Notes under the pieces: generated by a model
Database searches by the model: none
Told to the model about the DNA's origin: nothing
What the model saw: only the letters and a program-made list of their open reading frames with translations
Made by a program: the position numbers and the translations under genes
NCBI GenBank assembly: GCA_001970955.1
Contig: MPUH01000197.1
Coordinates: 19,912 to 83,911 of the forward strand
Source of the DNA: Stentor coeruleus
Taxonomy: Eukaryota > Ciliophora > Heterotrichea > Heterotrichida > Stentoridae
Reading direction: 5' to 3'
Length of the DNA: 64,000 bases
In this document: one piece after another, positions 40,016-51,156 of the stretch
How positions within the stretch are numbered: the first letter of the stretch is position 1
Layout: each line of letters starts with the position of its first letter

Positions 40016-43000
40016 ATGAAAGCTGAGAACTTATACAAAAACCTTTCATTAGTTTTCAAAGGGGAAAATACTTTTATACTATCATCAAGAACACAAAAAG
40101 TAATTATGGTGATCAAGAGTTTTCAGATAATCTCACAGCAGATAAATTTCTTATGGGCTCCACAAATGGATATGAAATATTGGGACTCAACATCTAAGTT
40201 TTGGTTTATGATATCTTTAGCAAGTATCGACAATTTGGCTGCTGAATTGAGTTTTTTATTCTGGCTTTTAATGCTGGTGATGTGTTTGATTTCTGCAGCA
40301 GTCATTATGATAGCTGGAATTATTATTGCGGAGAATAGAGAGAGAAAAATACCGACATGGGTGAAAAAAACTTTGAAAATTATCCTGTTTTTAGTCTGTG
40401 ATTGCTATTTTATCCCCTGCAGTAATATACTTTTCTTATTATCAAAATACTCATACTCGAATACACCATATGCTTATATTTCAGAATATTTATCCTATCC
40501 TAACATATCATATCTTGATTTAGGGCTTCCTGGAAAAGTTGTTTCTGTCCTTTTTTTAGCTTTTCTATTGATTTTAGGGTTATCAAAAGAAATTTTTACA
40601 CTTGAAACAAGGTATTCACTTGCAAATATAGACTTATCAGCGAAATCACAAGCTGAACTTGGCATTCAAATCAAAATAATTTCCTTTATAATATGCGGCT
40701 TGTGGGTGTATAACCAAACAGATAGCTATAGTATTTTACTAGCATTTTTAGTAGCATCTTATGGATTTTTGTCAATAAAAACGATTTTTGTTCAAACTTA
40801 TTACTCAAATTATATGAATTTTATGGATAATTTAGTGTTTTTTGAAAGCTTTGCTGTAGGTTTATTTTTTGTTGTAGGGTTTTTTATAAAAAATGCTTAT
40901 ACTGTAGTGATTTTGACGGTGTTTCTTCAGCCAGGAATATTTGGGCTATCTTATTCAAGTATTTTCTATAGAAAAAAGTTGCTTAAAAGTCCTAAAAATG
41001 AAGTTTTTGGGGTGAGTTTTGAATTGGCATCTAGGAAATGGTACGGAAATCAAAACAAAGCTAAAAAAATGATTAAATATTTTAACCTTAACTACCAAAC
41101 ATATCATAACAAAATGACCTTAGTATTATTAGCTAACTATTGTGCTGATGTTTTAAACAATACATTAGTCGCATCAATAAAAATATGTCAAGTTGATTTT
41201 CAAGGCATAAACCTATCATCTAACTTCCAAGTATATCTTCTCCAAGAAAAACTAAAACTTTTCAACATACAAACATCAGAAAGTCTCAAACTTTGTGCAT
41301 TCCTAAAAAAATACAAACAAGCGATATTTGAAGAAAAATCCTTCTGTCTCCTCTACGAAAAAATGTTAAAAAACTTATCTAAAAACGAAATCGACCTTAT
41401 TTCCCTAAGACAACACATAACTTATTTCAATTATTCCTTAAAACAAGTTATAAGAAACTATGAAACAATTATAGAGAAATTCCCTAATTCAAGAATAATA
41501 AACAAAGTTTTTGCATCATTTTTAGGTGAAATTGCCAATAGACCTGATCTTGCTAGTGCTTATATAAATAAAATTAAACTAAATACTATAAAAAAAAGAG
41601 AAAATGAAGTTAGTATGGATTTTTTTTCTGACCCAAATGCTTATGTTATGATTATATCTGGAGGAAAAAAACAGATTGGTAAAATTTTATATGGAAGTCC
41701 TAATATTTGTAAATATCTTGATGTACATGAAGATGAAATTACTGATCATTGGCTTTATGAATTTATTCCTAAGGTTTATGCTGGAATGCATAAGAAAAGC
41801 CTTGAAGTGTTTGTTAGAGAGTCTTTGACACAAATTGTGTTGAAGTCAGTTAAATTGGTCCTATGCAGTTTGAAAGGATTCTTAGTGGAAAGCTTTGTTT
41901 ATGCAGAGTGTGTTGGGTTTGATTCGGAGGTTGATTTTGTGATTGTAGTAGAGCCTGTCAACAACAATAAAGATGAAATTGCTTTAATAGACAACAACAG
42001 CTGCATCCTCCAGCATAGTGCTAAATTCCCATTAGCATTAGGAATCTCCACATACAAAATCGACAATACCTTCCTATCCAACTACATCCCTAAACGTGAA
42101 TATTCACTCCTAAATAAAAACAACTTATTATTATTCTCAAAAAGCCCTTTAAAAAACCGAAATTCCAAAATCCTTCTAGTCCGTGAATCAATTCAAGTAT
42201 TCTCCACCACAATCAATATAGTAAAAATTGTCTTAGATAACTCAGAAAAGCTCAAAAAAATCAAAGAACTTATCCCTAGTCTATGTGAAAGTGATTTAAA
42301 TTCAATAACAGAAGGAACAACATCAACATTTAGAATAAAACAAAAATGTTTGGCTGAAGAGAATTTTTTTGAATCAATTTGCAACAGATCTTTAACAGAA
42401 AAAAACAGAAGATATACAAGATCATCTAATTATTCGGTAAGTGTGATTAGTAATAATAAGCTGATGAGAGATATTGATAGAGATTTCAAAATAGTGAAAT
42501 TGTTTTTTTGGCTTACAGTTATAGGTATGGTATTATTTAATCTTGTGACAAGTGTGTATATTTATAATCAAGCAAAAAGTTTAGCAAAGTTGGACTCTTT
42601 TACTCATGTAGCTGATATATATACATCATTTGCCTTTTTAGGTTTTTATATGCGTTCTGCAGATACTAATCTTTATTATAAAAAGCCATTTTCTATACTA
42701 ATTGAGAATATAACTGAAATCAATACTTTTTTGAAATTAAGCCATGAACAGTTGAATGCTGATCGATCTAAATGGTTAATGTGCCCATCATCTAAGATTA
42801 TGACAAGTAATATTATACCTATATGGATTTATTCTGAAACTCCAGAAAAGTCATCAACTAATCTTATGGATTTAATAGACAATACTATAACACATGTAAT
42901 TTACATATAGTCATCACTTATATATAAACAATTATCTAATAACCTAACAGAACAATATACAGAAAATCTATACTTTTTGCTTTTCAATACCTTCAGAGCA

Positions 43001-44071
43001 TCTTTAAGCACATTGAAAAACACATTTGATGATATGATAGACTGTGTTGATAAACAAAATAAAGATATCTGGATTTTTTCATTACAATTACTAGCAATAT
43101 GCTCAATAATTTATGGAGTTTTTCTTATTGGCCTTAATATATCTTTGATTTTTTTCAAGAAAAAAGAAGTTGTGTTATGGGAATTCCTGTCTACCCAAAT
43201 CCAAGATAATTATTCTGTATTATCAGCAGCTGTTAAAAACCGATTAATTAATTTTCATAAAGATTTCCAAGAAAAGCAACCTAAAGAAAGCGAGATTATT
43301 AAAAAAAGAGTAAAATTCCGACGTAGTTGGAGGTATTTCATAGCAATATTAGGACTTGTTTTATTAAGTTTAGGTTATATCACAGCATATATAAACTGGT
43401 TTTTCTATAAAAACATAGAATTGCTTCAGTTTAGAATGAATGTTTTCGAGATTATGGTTAATAGAAGGGTCAAATTAGCTCAATCAGTTTTTTATGCTGA
43501 AGAAATATTTATGGAAACATATAATTATGATTTCGGGCATAGGTTTTTTAATTATACTCTCATGCCTAATGCTAGTATTGGATTAGCACATATAAATGAA
43601 GAAATGAAAGAAATATCTAAAGTGACTTTAACTGAAACATTTAGGGAAAATTTACCTAAAGAAATATTTGATATTATGTATAAAGAATATAACAGTAGCT
43701 TTCCTATATTGAAAAAAGGAATATGGAATGCTTTTTCAGTATTTAGACGTAATACACTTTATCTTACTGGAAATAAAAAGAATATATCATATGAGTTTTT
43801 AGACAAATATATCAATGAAGCTTTTGCCATACTTGGAAGCTTTGTTAATATAATACCTATAACAGATAAAGCTGTGCTAGAAGATATTAATAATAACATA
43901 ATGGTTTGTGTTATTTTCTCAGTTATATGGTCGATTTTAGAAGTTACTTATGGGGTTTTTGTATATAAAAAATTATTTGAGCATGACAAAAATGCTATAA
44001 GAAGTGTGATGACTATGCTGAAATTAATCCCTTCTGATCTTATAACCCTTAAAAGCACTTTAAATAGATAG
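40016..44071 (+). CDS. TmcB-like multi-pass PAS-domain protein, 1346 aa
   Basis: Two exons joined at a 15-nt phase-0 intron (42896-42910): 960 codons, then 386, stop TAG. Residues 1-330 hold about eight hydrophobic helices (for example FLFWLLMLVMCLISAAVIM). A helical TPR-like region (330-540) follows. Next is a PAS-like module (about 540-660) with SPNICKYLDVHEDEITDHWLYEFIP, the motif seen in the tiny-macrocysts-B (TmcB) proteins abundant in ciliates. A TM helix follows (KLFFWLTVIGMVLFNLVTSVYIY), an extracytoplasmic loop crosses the intron, then two more TM helices. No guanylyl cyclase or kinase domain is visible. A sensor or receptor role is likely, but the ligand is unknown. Splicing is needed to obtain the last 386 residues, which have no convincing start of their own. 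Confidence 0.78.
42896..42910 (+). other. 15-nt intron (phase 0)
   Basis: GTAATTTACATATAG, A at position 10. It joins the two halves of the TmcB-like protein within a loop between membrane helices. Confidence 0.9.
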
Positions 44072-44379
44072 CATAATGTTAATATCATTTTTTATATTAA
44101 ATTTTACAATATCTATCATATAACTTTTCCTATATTTCCCAATAATAAAACTTCTATATCACATCTTTTACAAAAACCTAACTTTTCTTCGCATCATATC
44201 AAAAAACATATAAAAAATACCAATTTTACCAAGCGGGCTTTATTATTTTCTTCCATTTCAAATCAAATTTCTCCTAAACACATTTTCCCCTTACATAAAG
44301 ATATAACCCCTCTGCTTAAAAGCATAAAAAAAAGCCCTCCATCTCTACTAAAAACTAAAAAAACCTTATAATTTTGAAA
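44072..44379. other. Intergenic region
   Basis: About 300 bp of AT-rich, C-containing spacer upstream of CEP19; no gene seen. Confidence 0.7.
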
Positions 44380-44694
44380 ATGTCAAAGGATATTTTACCA
44401 CGAAGATTTGGTCTGAAATTCGAGCCCCCAACCATAATCCTAGAATACAAAATTCCTTCTAAAAACAAACTATACTTACATATAATGCCTATGCCAGAAT
44501 TGGAGCCAAGCCATGATCCTTTAGATTGGCTCGAAATCCTTCGTAAAGAACATAGTCCATTTTTAGACCGCAAAATGGTAGAAGAAGGACAAATCCTAGG
44601 TCTGATCCAAAAACTTCAAGAAAACCTTCTTGAGGAATCAGAAGAAGGTAGTGAAAATATGGGAAGTGATGATTATGAAGATTGGGGTTTTTAG
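44380..44694 (+). CDS. CEP19: CEP19-like centrosomal/ciliary protein, 104 aa
   Basis: The N-terminal half matches the CEP19 signature: RRFGLKFEPPTIILEYKIP and then KLYLHIMPMPEL correspond to the family pattern G-[IL]-[RK]-F-x-P-P-[AT]-[IL]-I-L-x-Y followed by a basic loop and R/HIMP. A short helix (WLEILRKEHSPFLDRKMVEEGQI) and an acidic C-terminus (EESEEGSENMGSDDYEDWGF) follow. CEP19 sits at the mother centriole/basal body and recruits RABL2 for intraflagellar-transport entry. The protein is shorter than human CEP19 (about 160 aa), mostly lacking the C-terminal segment. I start at the ATG at 44380 because the codons upstream are unconserved. Single exon, stop TAG. Confidence 0.75.
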   Translation: MSKDILPRRFGLKFEPPTIILEYKIPSKNKLYLHIMPMPELEPSHDPLDWLEILRKEHSPFLDRKMVEEGQILGLIQKLQENLLEESEEGSENMGSDDYEDWGF

Positions 44695-44760
44695 TAAGCT
44701 AAATGTATGTTAAAACTATATATAAGATATTGATAAATATATAATACTAATATTTTTCAT

Positions 44761-46149
44761 ATGGAAGAGATGAATGAAGAAGATAAACATAACATGAAGG
44801 ATTCTAATGATTATGAAGGGATATATAATTATCAAGAACCGAAACATGTTGAAGGTAAAAAACATAGGTCTAATTCTGAGTCCAGTTCAAGTTCAATGGA
44901 AAAAGAGCATGATGAAAATAAGGTTTATGAACCAAAGATAGACTATCCAAGTTATGAAAATATTCCAAACTCAGAAAAAGAAAGTAAAAATTATGAGCCT
45001 GAAATGAGTTATATAGGAAAAAAGACTGTAGAGGAAAAACGTGAATCCTTATCAGATTATGGGATTGATATAAAAGTTATAGATCCAAAGATTAAATCAG
45101 GGATTCTAAGTAAGAATGTTTTATATACAGTGACTGGGACTGATACAATAGGAGGTTTTCATGTCCTAAGACATTATAAAGAGTTTTTAGCTTTAAGGAA
45201 AATCTTGATTGTAGAATGGCCTGGATGTTGTATATTGCAATTACCCTCAAAACAACCACATGTATAGAATATATAGGGAAACTTTGAACCTGATTTTATA
45301 GAAAGTCATCGAAAACTCTTAGAGTATTTTCTTAAAACCTTATCAAAATATAATTACCTTCTTATTTCTGAAGAGTTTCAGCTTTTCTTAAGAGGTCCTA
45401 TTAATTTTCATAAGCAAAATATAGTCAGTAAATCCCAAAATCTCATTGTTATAGGTACTAAATATACAAAAGTCTTTGAGAATTACATAACAAAAACGAC
45501 AAATCCAGATATTGAATTAGAAATCAAACAGTATCTTGCTTATTTTCAACAAGGGAAAGAATTACTTGAAAGGTTAGAAAGAGTTTGTAAGATAAATGAG
45601 GAAAATTATTATGTTATTGACCAAGATACAGTTCGGATGATTGAAGGGATTAAAGAATTGTCTGCTTTTTATAGAAAAAACCCTTTAAATGTTCCTGAAA
45701 GACATAAAGAAAATAATCTTTATGGGGATTTAATGATATGGTGTAGAAATACATTATTAGAAATTGAGGGGATTATTGAGGTTATAAACAAAAGAGCGGA
45801 AATTGATAAGTATAAAAACTCACTTGATAAGAAAATTGAAAGAGAAAAAGGGAATATCGAAAAGAGAAAGGCGGGAAAGAAAAAAATTGTCCAATATTTT
45901 AACATGAAAAGTCAGGAATATTATATAAACCGTAGTGAAAATGAGATACATCAATTAGAAGAAACTATTAAGAATATTGATGTTATAATTAATGCATCGG
46001 CGACTATGATTTTACAAAATGAGATACCTGAATTTAAATATAAGAAACATGAAACACTTTTGATTTCTAATGAGATTACTATTGATATACTCCATAAAGA
46101 ATTTATGTCGATTGCTAAGCAGCTTAAAGAACTTCAGAAGAATATTTAA
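44761..46149 (+). CDS. PX-BAR sorting nexin, 457 aa
   Basis: Two exons joined across a 15-nt phase-0 intron (45262-45276): 167 codons then 290, stop TAA. The N-terminal 95 residues are acidic and Ser-rich (SNSESSSSSMEKEHDE). The PX domain spans about 97-215: IKVIDPKIKSG, LYTVTGTDTIGGFHVLRHYKEFLALRK, then after the junction NFEPDFIESHRKLLEYFLKTLSKYNYLL and FQLFLRG. The PX fold is incomplete unless the exons are joined. The remainder (about 225-455) is helical BAR-like, with LDKKIEREKGNIEKRKAGKKK. Sorting nexins of this type bind PI3P on endosomes and shape tubules for cargo recycling. Confidence 0.88.
45262..45276 (+). other. 15-nt intron with GTAT donor (phase 0)
   Basis: GTATAGAATATATAG, A at position 10. 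The only one of the ten introns here not starting GTAA. It joins two halves of the PX domain. Confidence 0.9.
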
Positions 46150-46262
46150 GGTAATTATCTTATGCTTTTATCATAAATTTTATATAATGAGTTTTTTTTT
46201 TTGCATGATAAGGGCGAATAAAATATAGAAGAAATTTATTTAGTATACAAAGAAAAAATTAG

Positions 46263-46781
46263 TTAATTACTAGTAACAACTGGAGGGGGGTTGCGATAGG
46301 CAGCTTTTTGTTCATTACTCATAGCCGCCCAAGCTTTGCTGATTTGCTGGTTCAATAACTTTTTCTCACATTCAACATTGCCATTCTTCTCCAGCCACTC
46401 AGCTTTGAATTTATCAAATGGTCTGGGTTTTTTTGTAGTTGACCTTTTTTGACTAACCCTTATTTTCTCATATTCACTTTTTTTGCAAGAAATGCTTTCA
46501 TCAATTTCACTCAAAGCTTGGGCAAGGCTATACCGTTTTTGGGCTAACTGCTTGATTTCTTTAGAAAGGGTTTTTTGCTTAGAAAACTCTTCAAAGTAAG
46601 GCTTTTTACCGTTTTCATCCAGGGCCTTCCAAGCTTGATTTGCGTCTTTGCCAAATTTTTCCTGTTTGAACATGAAAATACTGTAAGCAGTTTGTGGGTA
46701 TCTAGAGAAGAGCTTTTTGATTTCTGGGGTTTTATAATTCCCTTGGAGCTTGACACAAAAATCGTTTTTGGCTTGTTGCAT
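46263..46781 (-). CDS. HMG-box protein with two boxes, 172 aa
   Basis: Two HMG-like boxes: residues about 25-70 (YPQTAYSIFMFKQEKFGKD...AWKALDENGKKPYFEEFSKQ) and about 115-165 (KPRPFDKFKAEWLEKNG...ISKAWAAMSNEQKAAYRNPP). A helical linker with Lys and Glu repeats separates them. Both keep the aromatic/Trp core (F..F, W..L/M, Y). Such proteins bend DNA; with two boxes and no acidic tail it could be a chromatin HMGB or a mitochondrial TFAM-like factor. I see no obvious mitochondrial presequence, so nuclear is slightly more likely. Single exon, stop TAA. Confidence 0.83.
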   Translation of the reverse strand: MQQAKNDFCVKLQGNYKTPEIKKLFSRYPQTAYSIFMFKQEKFGKDANQAWKALDENGKKPYFEEFSKQKTLSKEIKQLAQKRYSLAQALSEIDESISCKKSEYEKIRVSQKRSTTKKPRPFDKFKAEWLEKNGNVECEKKLLNQQISKAWAAMSNEQKAAYRNPPPVVTSN

Positions 46782-46845
46782 TATAAACTTAGAATATGTG
46801 GGGGGGTATTTATATTCGCCATTTTTAGGCTTTAGAGTCTAATAA

Positions 46846-47823
46846 CTACTTAAGCACGCACATTAAGTTAAAACATTTTGCATGGCTTCGGCCCATACCT
46901 TTTAAACATACCACACAACTAGCATGTTTGTTTTTGCAAATCATAATACTTGACGAGCTTTCTTTTACAGCGATTTCTTTGCATTGAGTGCATTTTGTCC
47001 CTTCAAAAAAATTCGTCCTATATTAATTTTACATTTGATATTCAATACAGCTCCAACCTCTATGTCCTCTAGATTTACAAATCAGGCAAAAATTTTTCTT
47101 ACATTTACTACATGTGCCAGGGCATTTCAAATTAGCTCTTGTAGCGAAATCACAATTGGGACACTTACTAAATATCTCATACAAATTAACTTCAACACTT
47201 TCAATCTTAAACCCTGAATTAAAAGGTAATCGATATGGACAACAAAAGCATAAAGGGCTTGGAACAAGTGGTTGTGCGGCATTAACACAATCAACACATA
47301 CAATATGCCTACAAGCGCTAACCATAGTTTTTTCTGGAGATACACTTTTCTTACAATTTTGACATATAACATCAATAACTAAAGTATTAGCCCTTGAACA
47401 TTTAGGACAATTAAAAGAATTCTGAGGTGTTGAGATTTGTTCTAAACATGGTATATGGGCAAAATATCCACAACATTGTACTTTTTTAGAATATGGATCA
47501 CATGGATTATGGCATAAAAAACATACTGGGGTTAATACACCGATTTGTATTCTTCCATATAATGCTTTAGCTAGTCTTTTACATTTAACAACAAGGTCCA
47601 CTGAAATCTGGTCATTTTGATATGCGGATACAAGCTGGGCTAGGCTTTGTTTTAGTTCAGAGACCACATTGCTTCTACATGATAAAACTTTGTATGTAAA
47701 TTTCGTCCTAATTGGGTTTTCTAGGATTTTTATCATAGACTTTTTAATGCCTGACTGGTTTCTTCGGCTGATAAAGTTGTCGAGAAGCTTGAATTCGTTG
47801 CTTAAGCTTTCGAGTTCTTCCAT
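46846..47823 (-). CDS. RBR-like RING/IBR zinc-finger protein, 320 aa
   Basis: Two exons joined by a 15-nt phase-2 intron (47018-47032), stop TAG at 46846-46848. Three Cys/His clusters follow a helical N-terminus of about 95 residues. The first is CFLCHNPCDPYSKKVQCCGYFAHIPCLEQI (C4-type RING-like) with CPKCSRAN. The second is VICQNCKKSVSPEKTMVSACRHIVCVDCVN. The third is an IBR/RING2-like tail CPNCDFATRANLKCPGTCSKCKKNFCLICKSRGHRGWSC. After splicing come KCTQCKEIAV and CKNKHASCVVCLKG, extending the zinc-binding series. RBR E3 ligases use a Cys in RING2 for ubiquitin transfer; which Cys that would be here is unclear. Without splicing the chain ends after EYQM, missing the last zinc cluster. Confidence 0.78.
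47018..47032 (-). other. 15-nt intron (phase 2)
   Basis: Minus-strand GTAAAATTAATATAG, A at position 10. Removing it adds 57 residues with further Cys/His pairs to the RBR-like protein. Confidence 0.9.
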
Positions 47824-48018
47824 TTTTATAATATAATTGCCTTAATTTTGTAAGAGAATCTGAGGATTTTTTTATTTGTGGAGTATTTTAGGATTATTAG
47901 TTATTTTTCTGATTGGATGGTTTAATAATGATAAAACAAATCCTAATACTAAGCTCAGCCCAAAATTACAGTAAAAATATTTCTCATATACACAAAAATA
48001 TCCTCATAATTGTTATAA

Positions 48019-48609
48019 TTACTTTGAATTAAGTGAGCTAAGGTCTAATTTCAAGTTCCTAAGTTCCTTAGCAAGCCCTTCATTTTTTTTCTGTTCTCTT
48101 GATAAAAGTCTTTCTAAATCACTAGCTTTTTTATTCGACACAAACAGTTGTTCTTGTATATCTTCAAGCAAAGCTGCATTAACAGAAAGTCTATTTTCTG
48201 AATCCCCATTTGATAAACTTAATGTTTGATTTTCCAGTTTTCCCTGGAAAATGTTTAAAATATTATCAGCTTCTTTGTTTTCTATCATCATATTCTCTCT
48301 AAGTTTATATTCACTTTCAAGCTCTGTGTATAATTTTTGGATTTTTACTTCAGAGTTTTCTATAGCTAAACGAAGGTTAGTGTTGCTTTTATTTTCAGCT
48401 TTAGCTTTAGATTTTTTATCATGATACCTTCGTTTATAACGAAGGATTTTCCTTTGGATTTTATCGATTTCTTCTTGATCTGGGTTTTTAGGTTTTACTT
48501 CGTCTTCATCAAGGTTTATAACAAATCTACGGCTGAATTTCAGCTTGGATAATGGACTTGCATTGAAAATGGTACTTGCTGTCGACATTGGGCTACCTTT
48601 ACAATTCAT
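48019..48609 (-). CDS. Coiled-coil protein, 196 aa
   Basis: Residues about 45-190 form charged coiled coil (KIQRKILRYKRRYHDKK, LYTELESEYKLRENMM, LERLLSREQKKNEGLAKELRNLKLDL). The first 40 residues are Ser/Ala/Lys-rich with no domain. There is no membrane segment. I do not recognise the family. Single exon, stop TAA. Its gene lies with open spacers on both sides, unusual in this packed window. Confidence 0.72.
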   Translation of the reverse strand: MNCKGSPMSTASTIFNASPLSKLKFSRRFVINLDEDEVKPKNPDQEEIDKIQRKILRYKRRYHDKKSKAKAENKSNTNLRLAIENSEVKIQKLYTELESEYKLRENMMIENKEADNILNIFQGKLENQTLSLSNGDSENRLSVNAALLEDIQEQLFVSNKKASDLERLLSREQKKNEGLAKELRNLKLDLSSLNSK

Positions 48610-49748
48610 TTTATATGTAAAATATAGGTTTTTTTTTTTGTTAGAATAAATTAAGGGTATTGTATTGTTATTGTATTTTAATCAAACTTTTTATAGGAAA
48701 TGTAGTTTTGAGTATAGATGCTATTAAAAGTTTTTTTTTGATAAATTTTAGGGTTTAAAGGATATTTTTGTTAATATATTTTAGCTATATCAAATTATTT
48801 TCAAAGAAAATTATGGCTATTATAAACTATGATCCGCTAAAACATACTATTATGATCATTTTATTATCATGTAATATTTTGAATTGTTTTAAAGAGTTTT
48901 TTTATATATAAGGGTTTTTACTAATGATTAATTTTAGTTTTATTTTTGAAAGTAAAAAAAAGTTACTAAAGTGAAAGTTTTTAAAATGTTTTTTAGATGG
49001 GAATAGAAAAAGCTTTGAGAATTAAGTTTAAGTTTAGGCTTTGGATTATAAGAATTTCAATGATTGATAAGCTATTTATTAATCATTAGAAAATATTTAA
49101 TTTTTGATTTTCAACAATTCAATTATCTATTATCCTATAAACACCAACTTTAAACTTTTCTCACCACATTTAAAATAATAGCTTTTATATAAATTTTTGT
49201 ATTATCTAAAAACTTTATGTAAAGTATTACAATTACATTAGGTTTTACAAAAAAGCCACTTCTAAGATTATAGAATTTCTTATTTTTTTTTATATATCTT
49301 AGCATATCAAAAAATACACTCAAGTCTTTATGATATATTCATAATACTATCATTCACAGTCACTTTTTTAACATAAACCATAAAAATCATATAACCAAAA
49401 CCAAGGATATATAAGAAATTCTACATCATTTCTGGAAAATCTAAAAAACCATATTAAATTTAAACCTACACAATACATTATACTTAAATCTTATATATAA
49501 TAAATATTTTTAGCATTAAAATCTCAATAATCTGCTTCTCAAAATCATCAGAATCCAAGTACCTATAAAAAAAAACACCCAAAATTTTTTCAGCTTAGTG
49601 AATCTAATATTTTAGATTATATCATTTTATATCTAACTAGATATAATATTATATTAGACTTTGCTATATATTAGAAACTTAATAACATAAGCCGAAAGTG
49701 TTAAGCAAAATATCTTTTAGTGTATTTTTTTTGCGGTAATAATTATGC
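48610..49748. other. Intergenic region, about 1.1 kb
   Basis: Long AT-rich spacer between two minus-strand genes. I checked for short ORFs, 15-nt spliced frames and tRNA-like folds and saw none that stands out. Confidence 0.6.
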
Positions 49749-49943
49749 CTATCTTGGTATTCCTATTCCAGAAATTCTTCTTTGATATAAAGGGTTGTTG
49801 TTCGGGTGCATCAAAATCGGAACTTTTTCGAATTCAGAATGCTTTCGGAGTCTTGTTGAGAGACGATATGCTGACTGATTAGCTTTTGTGCTTGCGACAC
49901 TAACTTTCTCACATCCTCTTGACTTTGTGCATGCACAACCCAT
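49749..49943 (-). CDS. Small MGCxC lipidated protein, 64 aa
   Basis: ATG to TAG, 64 codons, beginning MGCACTKSRGCEKVS. Gly2 fits N-myristoylation, while Cys3 and Cys5 give the MGCxC pattern for dual acylation and plasma-membrane or ciliary-membrane attachment. The rest is Ser/Asn/Arg-rich with no domain. The DNA is much less AT-rich than the long spacers on both sides, which supports coding. Family unknown. Confidence 0.65.
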   Translation of the reverse strand: MGCACTKSRGCEKVSVASTKANQSAYRLSTRLRKHSEFEKVPILMHPNNNPLYQRRISGIGIPR

Positions 49944-51156
49944 ATCAAATATTTACCATTCATATACCCAAATGAAAAATTAATATTTTAATAATCTTAG
50001 CCTGTTAAATTGATACTCTAGAAGATAGTCTATTTGTGCTCTATATGGTATAGAATAAATTTTTTAAAAAAAAATGACTTGATTTCTTGATAAGACTTAT
50101 TGGATGCATAGCTTTAGGTATTATTGATTTAAAGATTTATTGTATGAATTTTATGCTTGTTTCGCATGTTTTTGATTGAATAACATGTTTAGGATTTTTG
50201 AAAAACTTAATTAATATAAAAATTATTGATAAATATCCTAAAAGGCTGAATTAGTATAAAGCTAAGATGAGAGAATATAATTTTTATGCTGAAAAATGAA
50301 TGAATTTTATAGAGGATTTTAGGCACTTTTCAAAACAATTATGTCCTTATTAGTATTATAAATCATTTGGCACTCTAGAATATTATTTACTTGATTTAAA
50401 ATGATAAGTTGTTCTAAAGATTATTATTCCAATAAAAAATTTGATATATGATTTCTTACCATTTGAATAATCTGGTTAATATTGATCTATCAATTTAAGT
50501 CTGACAAATTTATATGTCAAAATCATATTTACTTTATTTAACTATAATCTCAAGAAGCTCTTAGGATAAATTCCACATAAAATTATTTTGTACTCATAAA
50601 TACAAATGAAATTTCTAATCTCTATACATCCTTATACTTTTTTTTCAATTGATAAATTTTAGCATTGAATATTCCTTTACAAGAATTATCTTTACAAAAT
50701 TTATTATTTATTCCAAAAATTCAAAAATATTATTCTTCTATTATACTTTAAACCAAAAACTATTTCATGATATTACTATTAATTTCCACATTTTCCCTAG
50801 CATTTCAAGTAAAAATCTACAGGCATTCAACAGAAAAAAACAATAAAATTACTATAAAAGCTTTTCAAATATAAACCAAAAACTATTTCATGATATTACT
50901 ATTAATTTCCACATTTTCCCTAGCATTTCAAGTAAAAAATCTACAGCATTCAACAGAAAAAACCAATAAAATTACTATAAAAGTTTTTCAAATAAAAATC
51001 TACAGCATTCAACAGAAAAAAACAATAAAATTACTATAAAAGCTTTTCAAATATAAAAAAAAAATCTTTTTATCTTTAAACATATTATCATAATCTAAAG
51101 AATAGTAAATAAACTTTATTGTTATAATAAGTTAAGTTGTTTATTAGTATAAACTA
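49944..51156. other. Intergenic region, about 1.2 kb, with tandem repeat
   Basis: AT-rich spacer between two minus-strand genes. It contains the tandem duplication at 50750-51055 and otherwise no recognisable gene or RNA. Confidence 0.65.
50750..51055. repeat. Tandem repeat, period about 123 bp, two and a half copies
   Basis: A block starting AAACCAAAAACTATTTCATG and ending near CTTTTCAAATA occurs at 50750-50872 and again at 50873-50990. A third partial copy (CTACAGCATTCAACAG...) follows to 51055. Small indels separate the copies. Unlike other duplications here there is no n, so it may be genuine. Confidence 0.85.

Noticed and set aside
50649-50846. Plus-strand 65-codon frame
   Set aside because: Falls across the tandem repeat in AT-rich spacer; composition Phe/Ile/Lys-rich, no start context or homology.
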